Under the pieces are notes generated by a model. The model was not told where the DNA came from, did not search any database, and saw only the letters and a list, made by a program, of their open reading frames with translations. The position numbers and the translations under genes are program-made. This document shows positions 1 to 10,537 of a stretch of 64,000 nucleotides of DNA, in pieces. The DNA is from Stenotrophomonas maltophilia. Lineage in GTDB: Bacteria; Pseudomonadota; Gammaproteobacteria; Xanthomonadales; Xanthomonadaceae. The DNA lies in NCBI RefSeq assembly GCF_002205165.1, contig NZ_NIVS01000007.1, positions 1 through 64,000 on the forward strand, given 5' to 3'. How positions within the stretch are numbered: position 1 is the stretch's first letter; each line of letters starts with the position of its first letter.

Positions 1-2
1 CC

Positions 3-1190
3 CCACCGCCCCCCCCCCCCCCGCCGCCTTCGCCGGACGTCCCGGAGAACCCGGACCCCCTCGCGCCCGAGCCCGCGCCGCCGCCGCCGCCGCCGGAACC
101 GTCACCGGTAGCGCCGCCGCAGGCCGACGCCCCGCCGCCAGTGCCGACCACGCCCGCAGCCGTTCCCGGCCCCTTGGCCGTGCCGCCGACCCCGGGCGCC
201 GTGCCGGCGGCAGGCGACATCATTCCGCTGTATCGCGTGGAAGCGGCCACGTATGCCGTGGTGCCGCCGCTGCTGCGCGAGACCAGCCTGCTGAGCCTGG
301 GGACCTTCCACGAACGCCAGGGCGAACAGCGCCTGCTCGCCGGCCAGGGCGGTCTCCGCGCTGCGTGGGCACGCATGATCGGCCAGAGCCATGAGCAGCA
401 CTGGGAAGGCGATGCCAAGCCCAGCTTCGATGGTGACATCCAAGGCATCCAGGCCGGTGTTGATCTGTACGCCACGGCCGATGATCACGCGCGCAATCAG
501 GTCGGCGTATTTGTCGGGCGCACCCGCGCGCAGGGCAACGTCAACGGTTTTGCGATCGGCTGGGACAACGTCGCCGTCGGCCGCACCCGTCTGGACGACA
601 AGCATGTCGGCCTGTACTGGACCCGCGTGGGCAGTGCCGGTGGTTATCTGGACGCGGTGGTGATGCAGAGCCGTTACGACGGCAACGCCTGGTCCGCACG
701 CGGGTTGGGCATCGACCTGCGCGGCGATGGCACCACGGCGTCACTGGAAGTCGGCAAGCCGTTGCTGCAGCTCGGGCAATCGGCCTGGTGGCTGGAACCG
801 CAGGCGCAGGTGATCTGGCAGCGCAGCGCACTGGATGACAGTGCCGACCGCATTTCCACCGTGAGCTACGACAACGACAACGCCTGGACCGGCCGGGTCG
901 GCCTGCGCCTGGCGGCCGACTACAACCTGGCCGGCAATGGCTGGCAGCCGTATCTCAAGGTGAATTACTGGCAGACCTTCGATGGCGAGGACCGCATCAA
1001 CTTCGGCACCAATCAGCTGACCAACCAACAGGGCGCCCGCGCACTGGAAGTGGGCGTCGGCGTAGTGGCGCGCTTCAACGCCAATGTGAGCGCCTTCGCC
1101 GTGGCCGATTACACGCGGGATCTGGAAAGCAGCGATCAGAAGGAGCGCAAGAGCATCGAAGGCAACCTCGGGCTGCGCTTGGATTGGTGA
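3..1190 (+). CDS. Autotransporter, C-terminal beta-barrel part (5' end outside window)
   Basis: Partial gene: the frame is open from the window edge, so the passenger domain lies upstream. The visible 395 residues begin with a linker very rich in proline (about 60 residues, including long Pro runs), followed by a pertactin-like outer-membrane barrel. The barrel starts near the IIPLYRVEA stretch and has the usual LRETSLLSLGTFHERQGEQ region seen at the beginning of autotransporter barrels. It ends in LGLRLDW, an aromatic terminal residue as expected for BAM-dependent assembly. Role by family: type Va secretion, anchoring or releasing a surface passenger. The passenger's function cannot be told. 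The proline codons include an unbroken run of 14 C at 9-22, discussed in the findings. The next gene is in the same direction after a 165-nt gap. Confidence 0.85.
   Translation, partial: PPPPPPPPPSPDVPENPDPLAPEPAPPPPPPEPSPVAPPQADAPPPVPTTPAAVPGPLAVPPTPGAVPAAGDIIPLYRVEAATYAVVPPLLRETSLLSLGTFHERQGEQRLLAGQGGLRAAWARMIGQSHEQHWEGDAKPSFDGDIQGIQAGVDLYATADDHARNQVGVFVGRTRAQGNVNGFAIGWDNVAVGRTRLDDKHVGLYWTRVGSAGGYLDAVVMQSRYDGNAWSARGLGIDLRGDGTTASLEVGKPLLQLGQSAWWLEPQAQVIWQRSALDDSADRISTVSYDNDNAWTGRVGLRLAADYNLAGNGWQPYLKVNYWQTFDGEDRINFGTNQLTNQQGARALEVGVGVVARFNANVSAFAVADYTRDLESSDQKERKSIEGNLGLRLDW
9..22 (+). repeat. Poly-C tract (14 C) inside autotransporter linker
   Basis: Fourteen consecutive C residues read as proline codons in the autotransporter frame, followed further on by a CCG triplet run near 78-95. 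A homopolymer of this length is prone to slipped-strand length change; loss or gain of a base would put the downstream barrel out of frame. Confidence 0.7.
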
Positions 1191-1355
1191 GGTGGCCGGC
1201 CGCAGGCTGACCATGGCACGTTGAACGGGTTGGGTGACGTGCCTTCCCCGTTGAGCTGGCACATCATCGGAAGGGCCTGTGCTGTCCCGAAGGCCGTCTG
1301 CAGCGGTATGCTGCGGCCAACTCAACTACACGGATGTAGCACGATGGGGATTTCA

Positions 1356-2432
1356 ATGCGGTGCCGGTGGGCGCTCCCGGCACTGCTCGCCAGTGTGCTG
1401 CTGGCACCGGTCGCAAACGCACAGGAGATGCCGGCGCTTGCGATACAGGCGCGGATCGTGGAGGTACTGGAGCGCGAAGCGCTGTACCGCGACAAGGTCG
1501 ACTGGCAGGCGATACGCACGCGCCTGCAGTCTGCCACTGCCGATCCCGCGCAGACCTGGCAGCAGGTGCGCGATGCCATCGCGGTGAGCAGTGGGGGGCA
1601 TGGGCGGTGGCTGCCGCCGACGCACCCGTTGCTGCAGTCCTCTTCGAGCCGCGGCAGCGTTGCTGCAACTCCGGCACCGTCTGCAACTCAGCGCACGCAC
1701 GAGCCCGGCGCCATGCAGCAACGCACGGCTCAGCAGCGCGACATGGATACGGTCGGCCGCCGCATCGGCTGGATGACGGTGGGCGCATTCAGCGGCAGTG
1801 GACCGGGCGACAGCGCGGCCTGGCAGCGGACAAGTCTTGCGTTTGCAGGCACGCTGCAGACCGCCATCCGCAGCAAGGATCAGGCGGAGCGTTGCGGCTG
1901 GGTGGTAGACCTGCGCGGCAATGGCGGCGGCAACATGTGGCCGATGCTGCTCGGCCTGGCACCCCTGCTGGAAGAGGCCGATGGCCATCCACCGCGGGTC
2001 GGTGCATTCACCACGGCGGACTCGGAACGGTCATGGTCATTGCACGACGGTGCCGTGTGGCACGAGCAGAAGAAAATGCTCGATGCCGGCGCGGCGGAGT
2101 ATCGGCTGCGCCATCCCGGCGCACCGGTGGCGGTACTGTTCGGGCCGCGCACCGCCAGCTCGGGCGAAGCAACGGCACTGGCGTTCCGTGGGCGTGCCGC
2201 GACCCGAAGCTTCGGCCAGCCCACGGCAGGCTTATCTACGGGTAACCGGACCGAGCGGCTGCCGGATGGAAGCGCCTTGCTGGTCACCGGCAACGTCATG
2301 GTCGACCGTAACGGGCAGGGCGATGGCAGGAAGATCGCCCCGGATGTGGTGGTCGGTGAGGGCGAGGATGCGGCGGCGGCCGCAAGGGACTGGCTGCTGG
2401 CGCAGCCGGCGTGCGCAGCCAGCGCCCGCTGA
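1356..2432 (+). CDS. S41 family peptidase, exported
   Basis: A 358-residue protein with an N-terminal signal peptide (RCRWALPALLASVLLAPVANA, cleaved after ANA) and a C-terminal-processing-protease (S41) fold. Diagnostic pieces are VVDLRGNGGGNMWPML, the usual strand and glycine-rich turn of this family, and TASSGEATALAFRG, which carries the predicted nucleophilic serine. No PDZ domain is evident between the signal peptide and the protease core, unlike CtpA/Prc, so it is closer to the short tricorn-like or retinol-binding-like S41 proteins. Likely periplasmic; substrate unknown. ATG at 1356 is preferred because a GGGGA lies five bases upstream; ATG at 1344 is in frame and possible. It converges on cca. 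Confidence 0.8.
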   Translation: MRCRWALPALLASVLLAPVANAQEMPALAIQARIVEVLEREALYRDKVDWQAIRTRLQSATADPAQTWQQVRDAIAVSSGGHGRWLPPTHPLLQSSSSRGSVAATPAPSATQRTHEPGAMQQRTAQQRDMDTVGRRIGWMTVGAFSGSGPGDSAAWQRTSLAFAGTLQTAIRSKDQAERCGWVVDLRGNGGGNMWPMLLGLAPLLEEADGHPPRVGAFTTADSERSWSLHDGAVWHEQKKMLDAGAAEYRLRHPGAPVAVLFGPRTASSGEATALAFRGRAATRSFGQPTAGLSTGNRTERLPDGSALLVTGNVMVDRNGQGDGRKIAPDVVVGEGEDAAAAARDWLLAQPACAASAR

Positions 2433-2484
2433 GGCGGCATCGGCCCGGCTGGATCTGACTGGGCCAGACGCCGCGATCCATCGA

Positions 2485-3711
2485 TCAGCGTGTACGCACC
2501 GCGCTGATCGCGTTCACCCGCGCCTTGGCCAACGCTTCACCCACCGCCGGGCCCTTCAACCCGGTCAGATCCAGATCGCGTGCCTGCACGGCCAGCGCCG
2601 CCTGGTGCAGGCGGTTGAGCGTTTCGCCCTGCGGGTAGTCGCTGTCCTCGAAGCCGAGCCGGCCGCGCTTGTCGGCTTCGCAGCACAGCGCGATCTGCGC
2701 GATGCGCTCGGGACGGCGGAACCCATCGCAGCGGCCGAGCAGCTCCAGCACGGTGGCGTCGCGCAGTTCCTCGATGCGGTGCACGTTGAGATGATCGCGG
2801 CAAACCGCTTCGGCCAGCTGGCGGTGATCGACCGGCACCTTCAGGCGCTCGGCCAGTGCACGCAGCGGGGCCACACCGCGCTGCTCATGCATGATGTGGC
2901 GCGGCCATTCCGCCGGTGGGGTCAGGCCCTTGCCGAGGTCGTGGGTCAGCGCGGCGAAGCCGATCAGGTCATCGCCCGGCGCCAGCTGCGCGGCCATGTC
3001 GCTGACCATCTCCTGGTGCACGCCGGTATCCACTTCCGGGTGGAACTCCGCGCGCTGTGGCACGCCGTACAGCGCCTCCAGCTCGGGCAGGACCGCGCCC
3101 AGGGCATGGGCGTCATGCAGGGTGCGCAGGAAGGCAGACGGCCGCGCCGAGGCGAGCGCGCGACGGAGCTCCTGCCAGACACGCTCCGGCACCAGCGCAT
3201 CGAGTTCACCGCTGGCGGCGACCTCCCGCATCAGCGCCATCGTCTCCTCGGCCACGGTGAAGCCCAGGGGGGCGAAGCGTGCCATGAAGCGCGCCGCACG
3301 CAGCACCCGCAGCGGATCTTCAACGAAGGCCGGACCGACGTGGCGCAGCACGCGCTGCTCGATATCGCGCACGCCGCCATACGGATCCACCAGGGCGCCG
3401 GTGGCTTCATCGCAGGCGATGGCGTTGATGGTGAAATCGCGACGCTGCAGGTCTTCTTCCAGCGTCACCGACGGATCGGCATCGACCACGAAGCCGCGGT
3501 AGCCGCGGCCGGACTTGCGCTCGGTGCGGGCCAGCGCGTATTCCTCGCCGGTGTCGGGATGCAGGAAAACTGGAAAATCGCGGCCCACGGCCTTGTAGCC
3601 CTGCGCGTCCATCTGCGCCTGGGTGGCCCCGACCACGACCCAGTCGCGGTCGCCGGGAGCATGCTGCAAAAGGCGGTCGCGCAGCGCGCCGCCAACCAGA
3701 TAGGTCTTCAT
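2485..3711 (-). CDS. cca: Multifunctional CCA tRNA nucleotidyltransferase
   Basis: Adds or repairs the 3' CCA end of tRNAs from CTP and ATP. The 408-residue length matches E. coli-type Cca (about 412), which also carries a phosphohydrolase domain. The N-terminus [12 protein letters not shown] is the conserved nucleotidyltransferase opening, and D21 and D23 of GDRDW are the metal-binding carboxylates. [10 protein letters not shown] and the [14 protein letters not shown] segment are standard for class II enzymes. An HD domain follows (ALTHDLGKG), giving the 2',3'-cyclic phosphodiesterase/phosphatase part. The start was set at the MKTYLVGG methionine; the frame is open upstream but not homologous-looking. 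It follows slt by 55 nt in the same direction and is probably cotranscribed. Confidence 0.95.
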   Translation of the reverse strand: MKTYLVGGALRDRLLQHAPGDRDWVVVGATQAQMDAQGYKAVGRDFPVFLHPDTGEEYALARTERKSGRGYRGFVVDADPSVTLEEDLQRRDFTINAIACDEATGALVDPYGGVRDIEQRVLRHVGPAFVEDPLRVLRAARFMARFAPLGFTVAEETMALMREVAASGELDALVPERVWQELRRALASARPSAFLRTLHDAHALGAVLPELEALYGVPQRAEFHPEVDTGVHQEMVSDMAAQLAPGDDLIGFAALTHDLGKGLTPPAEWPRHIMHEQRGVAPLRALAERLKVPVDHRQLAEAVCRDHLNVHRIEELRDATVLELLGRCDGFRRPERIAQIALCCEADKRGRLGFEDSDYPQGETLNRLHQAALAVQARDLDLTGLKGPAVGEALAKARVNAISAVRTR

Positions 3712-3766
3712 GCCGCCATGATGCCGCAGTCCGGCAGGCCCGTGCTCGCCAAGGCCACCGGCGTGC

Positions 3767-5743
3767 TCAGTCGCCGCCTTTGTCGGCGTTGGCCGCGCAG
3801 GCAAAGGTCTTGCGCTTGACCTGCAGGCGGCCGTTCATGCGGTCGGTCACCGGCAGCGCGTCACCGTTCAAACGCCAGTCGTAAATGACGCTGAAGGCCA
3901 GGATGCGCGCGACGTACTCGCGGGTTTCCTTGTAGCTGATGGTCTCGATCCAGATGTCCGGATCGAAGCCCGGGCGCTGCGACTGCCAGCGGGCGGTCGG
4001 GGTCGGGCCGGCGTTGTAGGCGGCGATGGTGACGTAGGGCAGGCCCTCGTACTTGTTCATCAGCTGGCGCAGGTAGGCGGTGCCGATGGCGATGTTGGTG
4101 TCTGCGTCGTACAGGCTGGCCGCGCCGCCGTAGTTGGTCAGGCCGATCGACTTGGCCACGGCCGCGCCGGTGGCCGGCAGGACCTGCATCAGGCCCATCG
4201 CATTGGCCGGCGAGCGCGCCTTCGGGTTGAAGATGCTCTCGGCACGGATCTCCGCAGCCACCCAGGCCGGGTCGATCGCATTGCGTGCGGATTCGCGGCG
4301 GATGCTGTCGTCGTGGTGCAGCGGGAAGCGCAGGGAGTACAGGCGCTGCTCGTCCGGGGTCTTGCCGAGCGAGAACACCGCACGGTCGAACCAGCCGTTG
4401 TCGCGGGCCACTTCCACCGCGAGGCGGCGCTGTGTGTTGTCGTAGCGGCTCAGCGCGTCGTTCCACTCGGCGACGGCCCAGCCCGCACGATCGATCTTGA
4501 ACAGTTCCATCGCCCGCACGATCGCCGGGTCCCGCGCGACCGCCGCCTGCGCCTGGGCGCTGTCGTTGGGTTCCCACGGGCACAGCGTGTAGTTCTGGCC
4601 GAGCTGGTCGGCAGCAAGGAAGCCATGGAAGGTGGCCGCACGGGCCGCCTCACGGAAGGCGGCCTGCGCTTCACTGCGCTTGCCGGTCTTGTCCAGCATG
4701 CGCGCTTCGAAATAGCGCCAGCGCGAGTCGGCCCGCTGGGTGGGGCCCATCTTGCGGATCGCCGTCAGCGCCGCCGGCCAGTCACCCCGCGACAGCGCTT
4801 CGCGCGCGCGCCATTCGTGCAGGCGTTCGTCATACGCAGATTCTGGCACCGCATTGAGGCGACGGGCGGATTCGGGACCATACGAGGCCACCGTCCACAG
4901 CGCGATCTGGTACAGCACCTGCGCGCGCTGGGCGGCGCTCAGCTGCAGGGCATCGGCGTACTGCGGCAGCTGCTGCTCGGTCGCGCCCGGATCGGCCTTG
5001 GCCAGCTTGGCCAGGCCATCGGTGGCGATGCGTCGGCTGCGCTCATTGCGTGGCCAGTTCAGTGCGCTTGCATTGGGCTTGTCGACGAAGGCGGCATAGG
5101 TGTTGGCCAGCGCCAGATCGGCAGCAGGGAGCCCGCGCGCGGCGCTGCGCATCACCGCGGGCTGCTGCTCGTCGGCCGCGGCATCGATGCGCGCCCAGCG
5201 CAGCTCGGCGCTCATGCCCCCCTTTTCATCCAGGACTGCAAACACCGGATCGCAGGCATCGGGCAACGACTTGCCGGTGCTGCGCCAGATCGCCTGCGCC
5301 TCGGTGACCCACTGCGCATCGGCCTTGCCGGTGGCCTGGCGCGCATTGAGCTGGGCGCAGCGCAGGCCGACATTGGAGGTGTCCGTCCAGTTGGCCAGCA
5401 GCGTCGGCCAATCCTGGCGCCTGGCCACCGCCGGCAGCCAGACGTTGCGGAAGCTGGTGGCGACAGCCTGACCGTTGTAGCGCTTGAGGAAATCCTGCGC
5501 CTGCACGTTGCTGACCGTATCGATGTTGCGCCGCAGGTTGGCGAATTCCACCCAGCCATACAGGGGGTGCTTGCTCAGTGCCGCGGCCTGGGCCGGGTCG
5601 AACTGACCGCGCTCGGCGTTGTCGATCACGGCCTTGAGCTGCGCGCGCTGCGCATCCAGGTTCTGGGCATCGGCCACCGGGCTGACCCCGGAGCAGGCCA
5701 GCAGGACGGTCGCGCTGAAGAAATACAGGGGAAGTCGAGTCAT
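3767..5743 (-). CDS. slt: Soluble-type lytic murein transglycosylase, probable lipoprotein
   Basis: Cleaves peptidoglycan glycan strands between MurNAc and GlcNAc, forming 1,6-anhydro ends. The 658-residue protein has a long alpha-helical superhelix (U-domain type) and a C-terminal SLT catalytic domain: AEIRAES with the catalytic Glu near residue 502, [10 protein letters not shown] and AAYNAGP. The first 17 residues end in LLAC followed by Ser, a lipobox, so this member may be an outer-membrane lipoprotein rather than the free periplasmic enzyme of E. coli Slt70. The start at MTRLPLYFF follows from the signal sequence. Divergent from exbD; cca follows on the same strand. Confidence 0.92.
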   Translation of the reverse strand: MTRLPLYFFSATVLLACSGVSPVADAQNLDAQRAQLKAVIDNAERGQFDPAQAAALSKHPLYGWVEFANLRRNIDTVSNVQAQDFLKRYNGQAVATSFRNVWLPAVARRQDWPTLLANWTDTSNVGLRCAQLNARQATGKADAQWVTEAQAIWRSTGKSLPDACDPVFAVLDEKGGMSAELRWARIDAAADEQQPAVMRSAARGLPAADLALANTYAAFVDKPNASALNWPRNERSRRIATDGLAKLAKADPGATEQQLPQYADALQLSAAQRAQVLYQIALWTVASYGPESARRLNAVPESAYDERLHEWRAREALSRGDWPAALTAIRKMGPTQRADSRWRYFEARMLDKTGKRSEAQAAFREAARAATFHGFLAADQLGQNYTLCPWEPNDSAQAQAAVARDPAIVRAMELFKIDRAGWAVAEWNDALSRYDNTQRRLAVEVARDNGWFDRAVFSLGKTPDEQRLYSLRFPLHHDDSIRRESARNAIDPAWVAAEIRAESIFNPKARSPANAMGLMQVLPATGAAVAKSIGLTNYGGAASLYDADTNIAIGTAYLRQLMNKYEGLPYVTIAAYNAGPTPTARWQSQRPGFDPDIWIETISYKETREYVARILAFSVIYDWRLNGDALPVTDRMNGRLQVKRKTFACAANADKGGD

Positions 5744-5887
5744 GCGGAAAGCATAACGGGGCCCGGTGAAAGGCGGTGAGGGCAAGCCGACTCGAGCATG
5801 AACGGATCCCTGCCATGGCAGGGAAGCGCAGGGCGGTCGGCGTAGTCTCGGCCTTGGGGCAGCCGGCCCCCTGTCAAGGAGCAGACC

Positions 5888-6292
5888 ATGGCATTCCGCG
5901 CAGCAGGAAACGCAGGACCGTTGGCCGATATCAACGTCACTCCGCTGGTCGACGTCATGCTGGTGTTGTTGATCATCTTCATCGTGACCGCCCCGATGGT
6001 GGCGTTGCCGATTCCGGTCCATCTTCCCCAGCCCACCACCGTGGTACCACCCGTGTGGCCACCCGCGCCGATCGAGGTGCGGGTCGATGCCGGTAATCAG
6101 GCGTATTGGAATGGCCAGCCGATCACCGTGGAAACGCTTCAATCACGACTGCAGGAGGTGGCACACGATTACGCCGGGAACCTGCCCGCGCTGCGCATCG
6201 CAGCCGATCCCGACGCGCACTATGACGTGATGGCCAAGGTTCTGGCGGCCGCGAACAACGCCGGCATGGAGCGGATCGCCTTCGTCCAGTAG
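5888..6292 (+). CDS. exbD: ExbD/TolR family biopolymer transport protein
   Basis: Component of the proton-driven motor that energises TonB-dependent transport (ExbB-ExbD-TonB) or the Tol system. The 134 residues show the family layout: a short cytoplasmic N-terminus, PLADINVTPLVDVMLVLLIIF with the membrane aspartate of the single transmembrane helix, and a small periplasmic domain containing ALRIAADPDAHYDVMAKVLAAANNAGM. A clean AAGGAG lies before the ATG. No exbB or tonB is adjacent, so it must work with a motor encoded elsewhere. A strong terminator follows, making it a single-gene transcript. Confidence 0.9.
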   Translation: MAFRAAGNAGPLADINVTPLVDVMLVLLIIFIVTAPMVALPIPVHLPQPTTVVPPVWPPAPIEVRVDAGNQAYWNGQPITVETLQSRLQEVAHDYAGNLPALRIAADPDAHYDVMAKVLAAANNAGMERIAFVQ

Positions 6293-6319
6293 TCGCCGGA
6301 TACTGCCTGGCACCTGCAC

Positions 6320-6348
6320 AACGCCCTTGGAAACAAGGGCGTTTTTTT
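6320..6348 (+). terminator. Intrinsic terminator after exbD
   Basis: Perfect 10-bp stem AACGCCCTTG / CAAGGGCGTT with a GAAA tetraloop, followed by a run of seven T including the stem end. Confidence 0.9.
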
Positions 6349-6530
6349 ATTGCCAGGCCCTAGGTCACGGGGCTTTCAAGGGCAACTGCTGCGCAGTCGG
6401 CTTTGTCGTTTCCACGTGAAAACGAGGCGCGCGTCACTCCTTCACATTTACAGGTTGTTTACAAAGGAGACACTGCCGCCATGCAGGGGGAGCGGCAGTC
6501 CCGCCCACCATTCCTTTGGAGAGAGAGCGA

Positions 6531-9404
6531 ATGAACAACCTGCATCACCGCCCATTGGCGGTTGCCGTATCGCTGTGCCTGCTGCTGGCTGCGCCGGCCC
6601 TGGCCAGCGCGCAGGACGCACCACGCAGTACGACCGATCTGGACCGGGTGGAAGTGACCGGCAGCCGCATCAAGCGGGCCGAAGTGGAAGGGCAGGTGCC
6701 GATCCAGACCCTGACCCGCACCGAGATCGAGCGCACCGGCCTGACCTCGATCGGCGATGTGCTGCAGCAGCTGACCGGCTCCGGTTCGGCGCTCAATGCG
6801 AAATTCAATTCGTCGGGCAATTTCGGCTTCCCCCCCGATGGCAGCGGTGTCGGCGCGGGCTCGGCCCAGGTCGACCTCCGGCACCTGGGCGCCAAGCGCG
6901 TGCTGGTGCTGGTCGACGGCATCCGCTGGGTCAATGAATCCTCCGCGTCCGGCGTGGGCGCGGCGACAGACTTGAACACCATTCCGCTGGCCATCGTCGA
7001 GCGCATCGAAGTGCTCGAAGACGGCGCTTCATCGCTCTATGGCTCCGACGCCATCGCCGGTGTGGTCAACATCATCACCCGCCGCGAATTCGATGGCGCG
7101 CAGGTGACGATGAATTACGGCGAGTACACCAAGGGCGATGGCACCCAGAAGGGCGTGGACCTGGCCTGGGGCACCAGCGGTGACCGCTACACCCTGTTCC
7201 TGGGGGCGAGCTGGACCAAGCAGGACCCGGTATATGCGCGCGATCGCGAGCAGTCGCGCTTCCCGATTCCCGGCACCGGGCTGGCCTTCGGCAGCGGTGG
7301 CATTCCGCAGGGGCGCTTCTCTTTCGTTGATCCCAACACCGGCGCGAAGCAGGACATCGTGCCCAATACCGGCGTAAGCAGCCCGCGTTACGACGGCAGC
7401 GCCGGCTGCACCCGCAGCGATGATTACCACTGCTTCACCTCGGCCGACCGCTTCAACTTCGCCGAGTACAACATGGTGCTCACCCCGTCCGAGCGGAAGG
7501 GTATCTTCGGCCAGTTCCGCTTCGACCTCACCGACGACATCCAGTGGTACATCAAGGCGCTCGGCAACCGTCGCGAGTCCACCAACCAGGCCGGCCCGGA
7601 GCCGCTGTTCTTCGGCCCCGATGGCGCCACCGGCAACCCGCTGGCCGACAACATCGTTGTCTCCGGGCTGAATCCCTACAACCCGTTCGGCTTCGATCTG
7701 GTCGCCTCGGGCAACATGAGCCTGATCGGCCGTCGCCCGGTGGAAGGCGGCGCGCGCGTGTTCGAGCAGGAGGTCAATACCCAGTACTTCGCCACCGGGC
7801 TGGTCGGCCAGTTCCAGGCCGCGGACCGCAGCTGGTTCTGGGACCTCAACGGCATGTACAGCAAGAACAAGGCCGAGCAGACCAACTACGGCAGCTACGA
7901 CATCTACAAGGTCAACATGGCGCTGGGCGATCCGGCGATCTGCGCGGCCACGCCCGGCTGCGTACCGTTGAACATCTTCGGTGGCGTCGGCTCGATCACC
8001 CCGGAGATGCTGCGCTGGATCCAGCCGGTGGTGCGCGACCGCAGCCAGAACGAGCTGAGCCTGTTCACCGCCAACCTCAGCAGCGAACTGTTCACGCTGC
8101 CGGCCGGCCCGGTCTCGTTCGCCACCGGGTATGAGTACCGCAAGTACGAGGGGCGCTACGATCCGGATCCGCTGACCGTGATCGGCCACTACAACGGCGT
8201 GCCGTCGCTGCCCACCTCGGGTTCCTATGACGTCAACGAGGCCTACCTGGAGTTGAGCGTGCCGATCTTCGCCAAGAGCGCGCTCGGCGAGAAGCTCGAC
8301 CTGAGCCTGGCCGGTCGTTACTCGGATTACTCCACGTTCGGTGGCGAGTTCACGCCGAAGTATGGCCTGCGCTGGCAGGTGACCAATGATTTCGTGCTGC
8401 GCACCAGCTATGCCGAAGGCTTCCGCGCGCCGTCGATCGGCGAACTGTACGGCTCGGCCGCGCGCGCCGATCTGCAGTTGTTCGACCCGTGCTCGGTCGG
8501 GCTGGGCGGCACGCCGCCGCGCGGCAGTGCCGCCAACTGTGCCGCGCTCGGCGTGCCGGGGGGCTTCCAGCAGGCCAACTCGCAGATCTCGGTCACCACC
8601 GGCGGCAACGCGGAACTGGACCCGGAGCGTTCGCGCAGCTTCAGCGCCGGCTTCGTGTGGAGCCCGTGGTTCGGCAGCAATGCGTCTTGGTCGGATCGCT
8701 TCGATGTCGAGGTGACGTTCTACCGCCACCACATCGAAGGTGCGATCCAGGCGATCAACGCGCAGACCCAGCTCGACCTGTGCGTGGACACGCTGGACCC
8801 GCTGTACTGCAGTGGCATCACCCGCGCTTCCACCGGTGCGGTCAGCAGCTTCAACAACCGGCTGACCAACCTGGGCTCGATCAAGACCGATGGCTGGGAT
8901 GTGGATCTGTTCTGGACCCTGCCGCAGACGGAGATCGGCCAGTTCAAGCTGGGCTGGCAGAACACCTTCGTCGGTCGCTACGAGGCGTTGGGGGCCGCCG
9001 GCCAGAAGCAGCCGCAGGAGCCCGGTGTGGAAGTGGCCGACAGCTCGATCCCGGAGTGGACCAGCAACGCCACGCTGAGCTGGAACCTCTCCAACTGGAA
9101 CGCCTCCTGGACGGTGCGCCACATCTCCAAGCTCACCGAGGAGTGCGGCGACGTGGCCGCCTTCCCGATCTGCAGCAACCAGGCCGAAGGTACCAACGAA
9201 CTGGCGGCGACCACCTTCCACGACATGCAGGTGGGCTACAAGATCGACTGGATGAAAGGGCTGCAGCTCAGCGCCGGCCTGAACAACGTGTTCGACAAGG
9301 ATCCACCGATCTGCCTGTCGTGCTCGCTCAACGGCTATGACGCCTCGACCTACGACATCCCGCGCGGCCGCTACTGGTACGTGCGCGCGGACCTGCGGTT
9401 CTGA
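6531..9404 (+). CDS. TonB-dependent receptor (large, substrate unknown)
   Basis: Outer-membrane active transporter of 957 residues. A signal peptide (ends ALASAQ) is followed by a TonB-box-like [14 protein letters not shown], then the plug domain with [33 protein letters not shown] and the [18 protein letters not shown] end of the plug. The rest is the 22-strand barrel ending in [10 protein letters not shown] with a terminal Phe. The EVTGSRIKR opening is typical of the many carbohydrate- or peptide-linked receptors of Xanthomonadaceae, but nothing fixes the ligand and no uptake genes are adjacent. Start at ATG 6531 with GGAGAG seven bases upstream; a TTG at 6516 in the same frame is rejected. 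A GC-rich hairpin follows. Confidence 0.9.
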   Translation: MNNLHHRPLAVAVSLCLLLAAPALASAQDAPRSTTDLDRVEVTGSRIKRAEVEGQVPIQTLTRTEIERTGLTSIGDVLQQLTGSGSALNAKFNSSGNFGFPPDGSGVGAGSAQVDLRHLGAKRVLVLVDGIRWVNESSASGVGAATDLNTIPLAIVERIEVLEDGASSLYGSDAIAGVVNIITRREFDGAQVTMNYGEYTKGDGTQKGVDLAWGTSGDRYTLFLGASWTKQDPVYARDREQSRFPIPGTGLAFGSGGIPQGRFSFVDPNTGAKQDIVPNTGVSSPRYDGSAGCTRSDDYHCFTSADRFNFAEYNMVLTPSERKGIFGQFRFDLTDDIQWYIKALGNRRESTNQAGPEPLFFGPDGATGNPLADNIVVSGLNPYNPFGFDLVASGNMSLIGRRPVEGGARVFEQEVNTQYFATGLVGQFQAADRSWFWDLNGMYSKNKAEQTNYGSYDIYKVNMALGDPAICAATPGCVPLNIFGGVGSITPEMLRWIQPVVRDRSQNELSLFTANLSSELFTLPAGPVSFATGYEYRKYEGRYDPDPLTVIGHYNGVPSLPTSGSYDVNEAYLELSVPIFAKSALGEKLDLSLAGRYSDYSTFGGEFTPKYGLRWQVTNDFVLRTSYAEGFRAPSIGELYGSAARADLQLFDPCSVGLGGTPPRGSAANCAALGVPGGFQQANSQISVTTGGNAELDPERSRSFSAGFVWSPWFGSNASWSDRFDVEVTFYRHHIEGAIQAINAQTQLDLCVDTLDPLYCSGITRASTGAVSSFNNRLTNLGSIKTDGWDVDLFWTLPQTEIGQFKLGWQNTFVGRYEALGAAGQKQPQEPGVEVADSSIPEWTSNATLSWNLSNWNASWTVRHISKLTEECGDVAAFPICSNQAEGTNELAATTFHDMQVGYKIDWMKGLQLSAGLNNVFDKDPPICLSCSLNGYDASTYDIPRGRYWYVRADLRF

Positions 9405-9427
9405 TCGCGGGTTGATGCGGTGCAGTG

Positions 9428-9456
9428 CCGCGGGGCGCCAACACGGCGCCCCGCGG
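9428..9456. repeat. Perfect 12-bp inverted repeat
   Basis: CCGCGGGGCGCC / GGCGCCCCGCGG with a 5-nt AACAC loop, 24 nt after the TonB-dependent receptor. No T-run follows, so it is either a weak or Rho-assisted 3' end or a transcript-stabilising stem. Confidence 0.7.
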
Positions 9457-9619
9457 GACGCCCCGGGAGCGCCGGGCCCTGCCAGGCGGCCTCAACGCCG
9501 GACAGTTGTGTTGCGCATACCGGCCATTCCGTGCGGTTTTGCGGCCGGCGCTTTCTGCGTCAGGCATCATGGGGAGCCGGTCAGCGGCCGGCGCTCCCCT
9601 TCTCTTGAACCGCATTGCC

Positions 9620-10246
9620 ATGAACCTGCATACCTGGTGGATCTTCGCCGTCACCGTGTTCGTCCTGTGCGGCACGCCCGGCCCGAACATGCTGCATGTG
9701 ATGACCCGCAGCGTGCGCGTCGGTTTCCGCCGCAGCATTGCGGCGATGGCCGGCTGCCTGACCGCGCTGGTGCTGGCCCTGGCGATCTCCGCCGCCGGGC
9801 TGGGTGCCGTGCTCAAGGCCTCGCCGATGGTGTTCGATGTGCTGCGCTACGCGGGCGTGGCGTATCTGGTGTACCTGGGGATCAAGGCGTGGCGCGGCGG
9901 TGATGCGCCGATCGACGTCGGCAGTACCACGGCGCTGGTGCCGAGCTCACGCACCGTCTTGTTCCGCGACGGCTTCATCATCGGCATCAGCAACCCGAAG
10001 CTGCTGCTGTTCGCCTCGGCATTCCTGCCGCAGTTCGTCGATCTCACCCAGCCGCAGCTGCCACAGTTCGTGATCCTGGTCGCGACCTTCGCGGTGATGG
10101 AGATGTTCTGGTACACGGTGTATGCAGCTGGCGGGCGCGGGCTGGCCGGTCATCTGGCCAAGCCCGGATTGCGCAAGGTGTTCGACCGCGTGGTGGGTAC
10201 GATTTTCATCGGGTTCGGGTTGGCGCTGCTGCGTGCGCGGCCCTGA
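9620..10246 (+). CDS. LysE/RhtB family amino-acid exporter
   Basis: Inner-membrane exporter of 208 residues with about six transmembrane helices. The family signature GTPGPNML lies at residues 18-25, and ISNPKLLLFASAFLPQFVD in the middle is typical of RhtB/LysE proteins. Substrate is probably an amino acid such as homoserine, threonine, leucine or similar; it cannot be told from sequence alone. The start was set at the MNLHTWW methionine because the upstream frame is low-complexity and lacks family resemblance. The gene converges on the small minus-strand gene at 10300. Confidence 0.88.
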   Translation: MNLHTWWIFAVTVFVLCGTPGPNMLHVMTRSVRVGFRRSIAAMAGCLTALVLALAISAAGLGAVLKASPMVFDVLRYAGVAYLVYLGIKAWRGGDAPIDVGSTTALVPSSRTVLFRDGFIIGISNPKLLLFASAFLPQFVDLTQPQLPQFVILVATFAVMEMFWYTVYAAGGRGLAGHLAKPGLRKVFDRVVGTIFIGFGLALLRARP

Positions 10247-10299
10247 GCACGCCTCAACCGCGCTGCGACAACGGCTGGCATAGCTGAAGGAACGGGCCG

Positions 10300-10527
10300 T
10301 CAGGCGCCTGAGGCTGTTCTGAAAGTGATACGAGATTCCTTGTCCTTGAAGATTTCGAGGGCGAACGGCATAGCCATGGTCCAAAGATCCTTATAGGTGT
10401 AGTCCTTTCCGGCGATAGCTCCCGCTTCCAACAGCGACTCTTCTATGTTCATCGCCATAACGAGGATCAGGTCTTCCAGGGTAGATCGATCCGTAACGGA
10501 GATATTTCTGATCAATCGAGTTTTCAT
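10300..10527 (-). CDS. Small hypothetical protein, AT-rich
   Basis: A 75-residue protein (MKTRLIRNISVTDRSTLEDL at the start) with no domain I recognise; it has no signal peptide and no clear membrane segment, with a hydrophobic stretch LILVMAMNIEESLLEAGAIA. The base composition is clearly lower in GC than the neighbours, hinting at recent acquisition. Reality is supported by a reasonable promoter directly upstream (CTGACT, 17 nt, CATAAT on the minus strand) that would start transcription about four bases before the ATG, which fits the absence of a Shine-Dalgarno. It could still be a fortuitous frame. Confidence 0.45.
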   Translation of the reverse strand: MKTRLIRNISVTDRSTLEDLILVMAMNIEESLLEAGAIAGKDYTYKDLWTMAMPFALEIFKDKESRITFRTASGA

Positions 10528-10537
10528 TGAGACCAAG

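Noticed and set aside
102..605. Open minus-strand frame of 167 codons opposite the autotransporter
   Set aside because: Arg/Ala-rich translation typical of a GC-rich shadow; the plus-strand frame has clear barrel features.
7029..9221. 730-codon minus-strand frame opposite the TonB-dependent receptor
   Set aside because: Long antisense frames are common in GC-rich genomes; no domain and no ribosome site, while the sense frame is a clear receptor.
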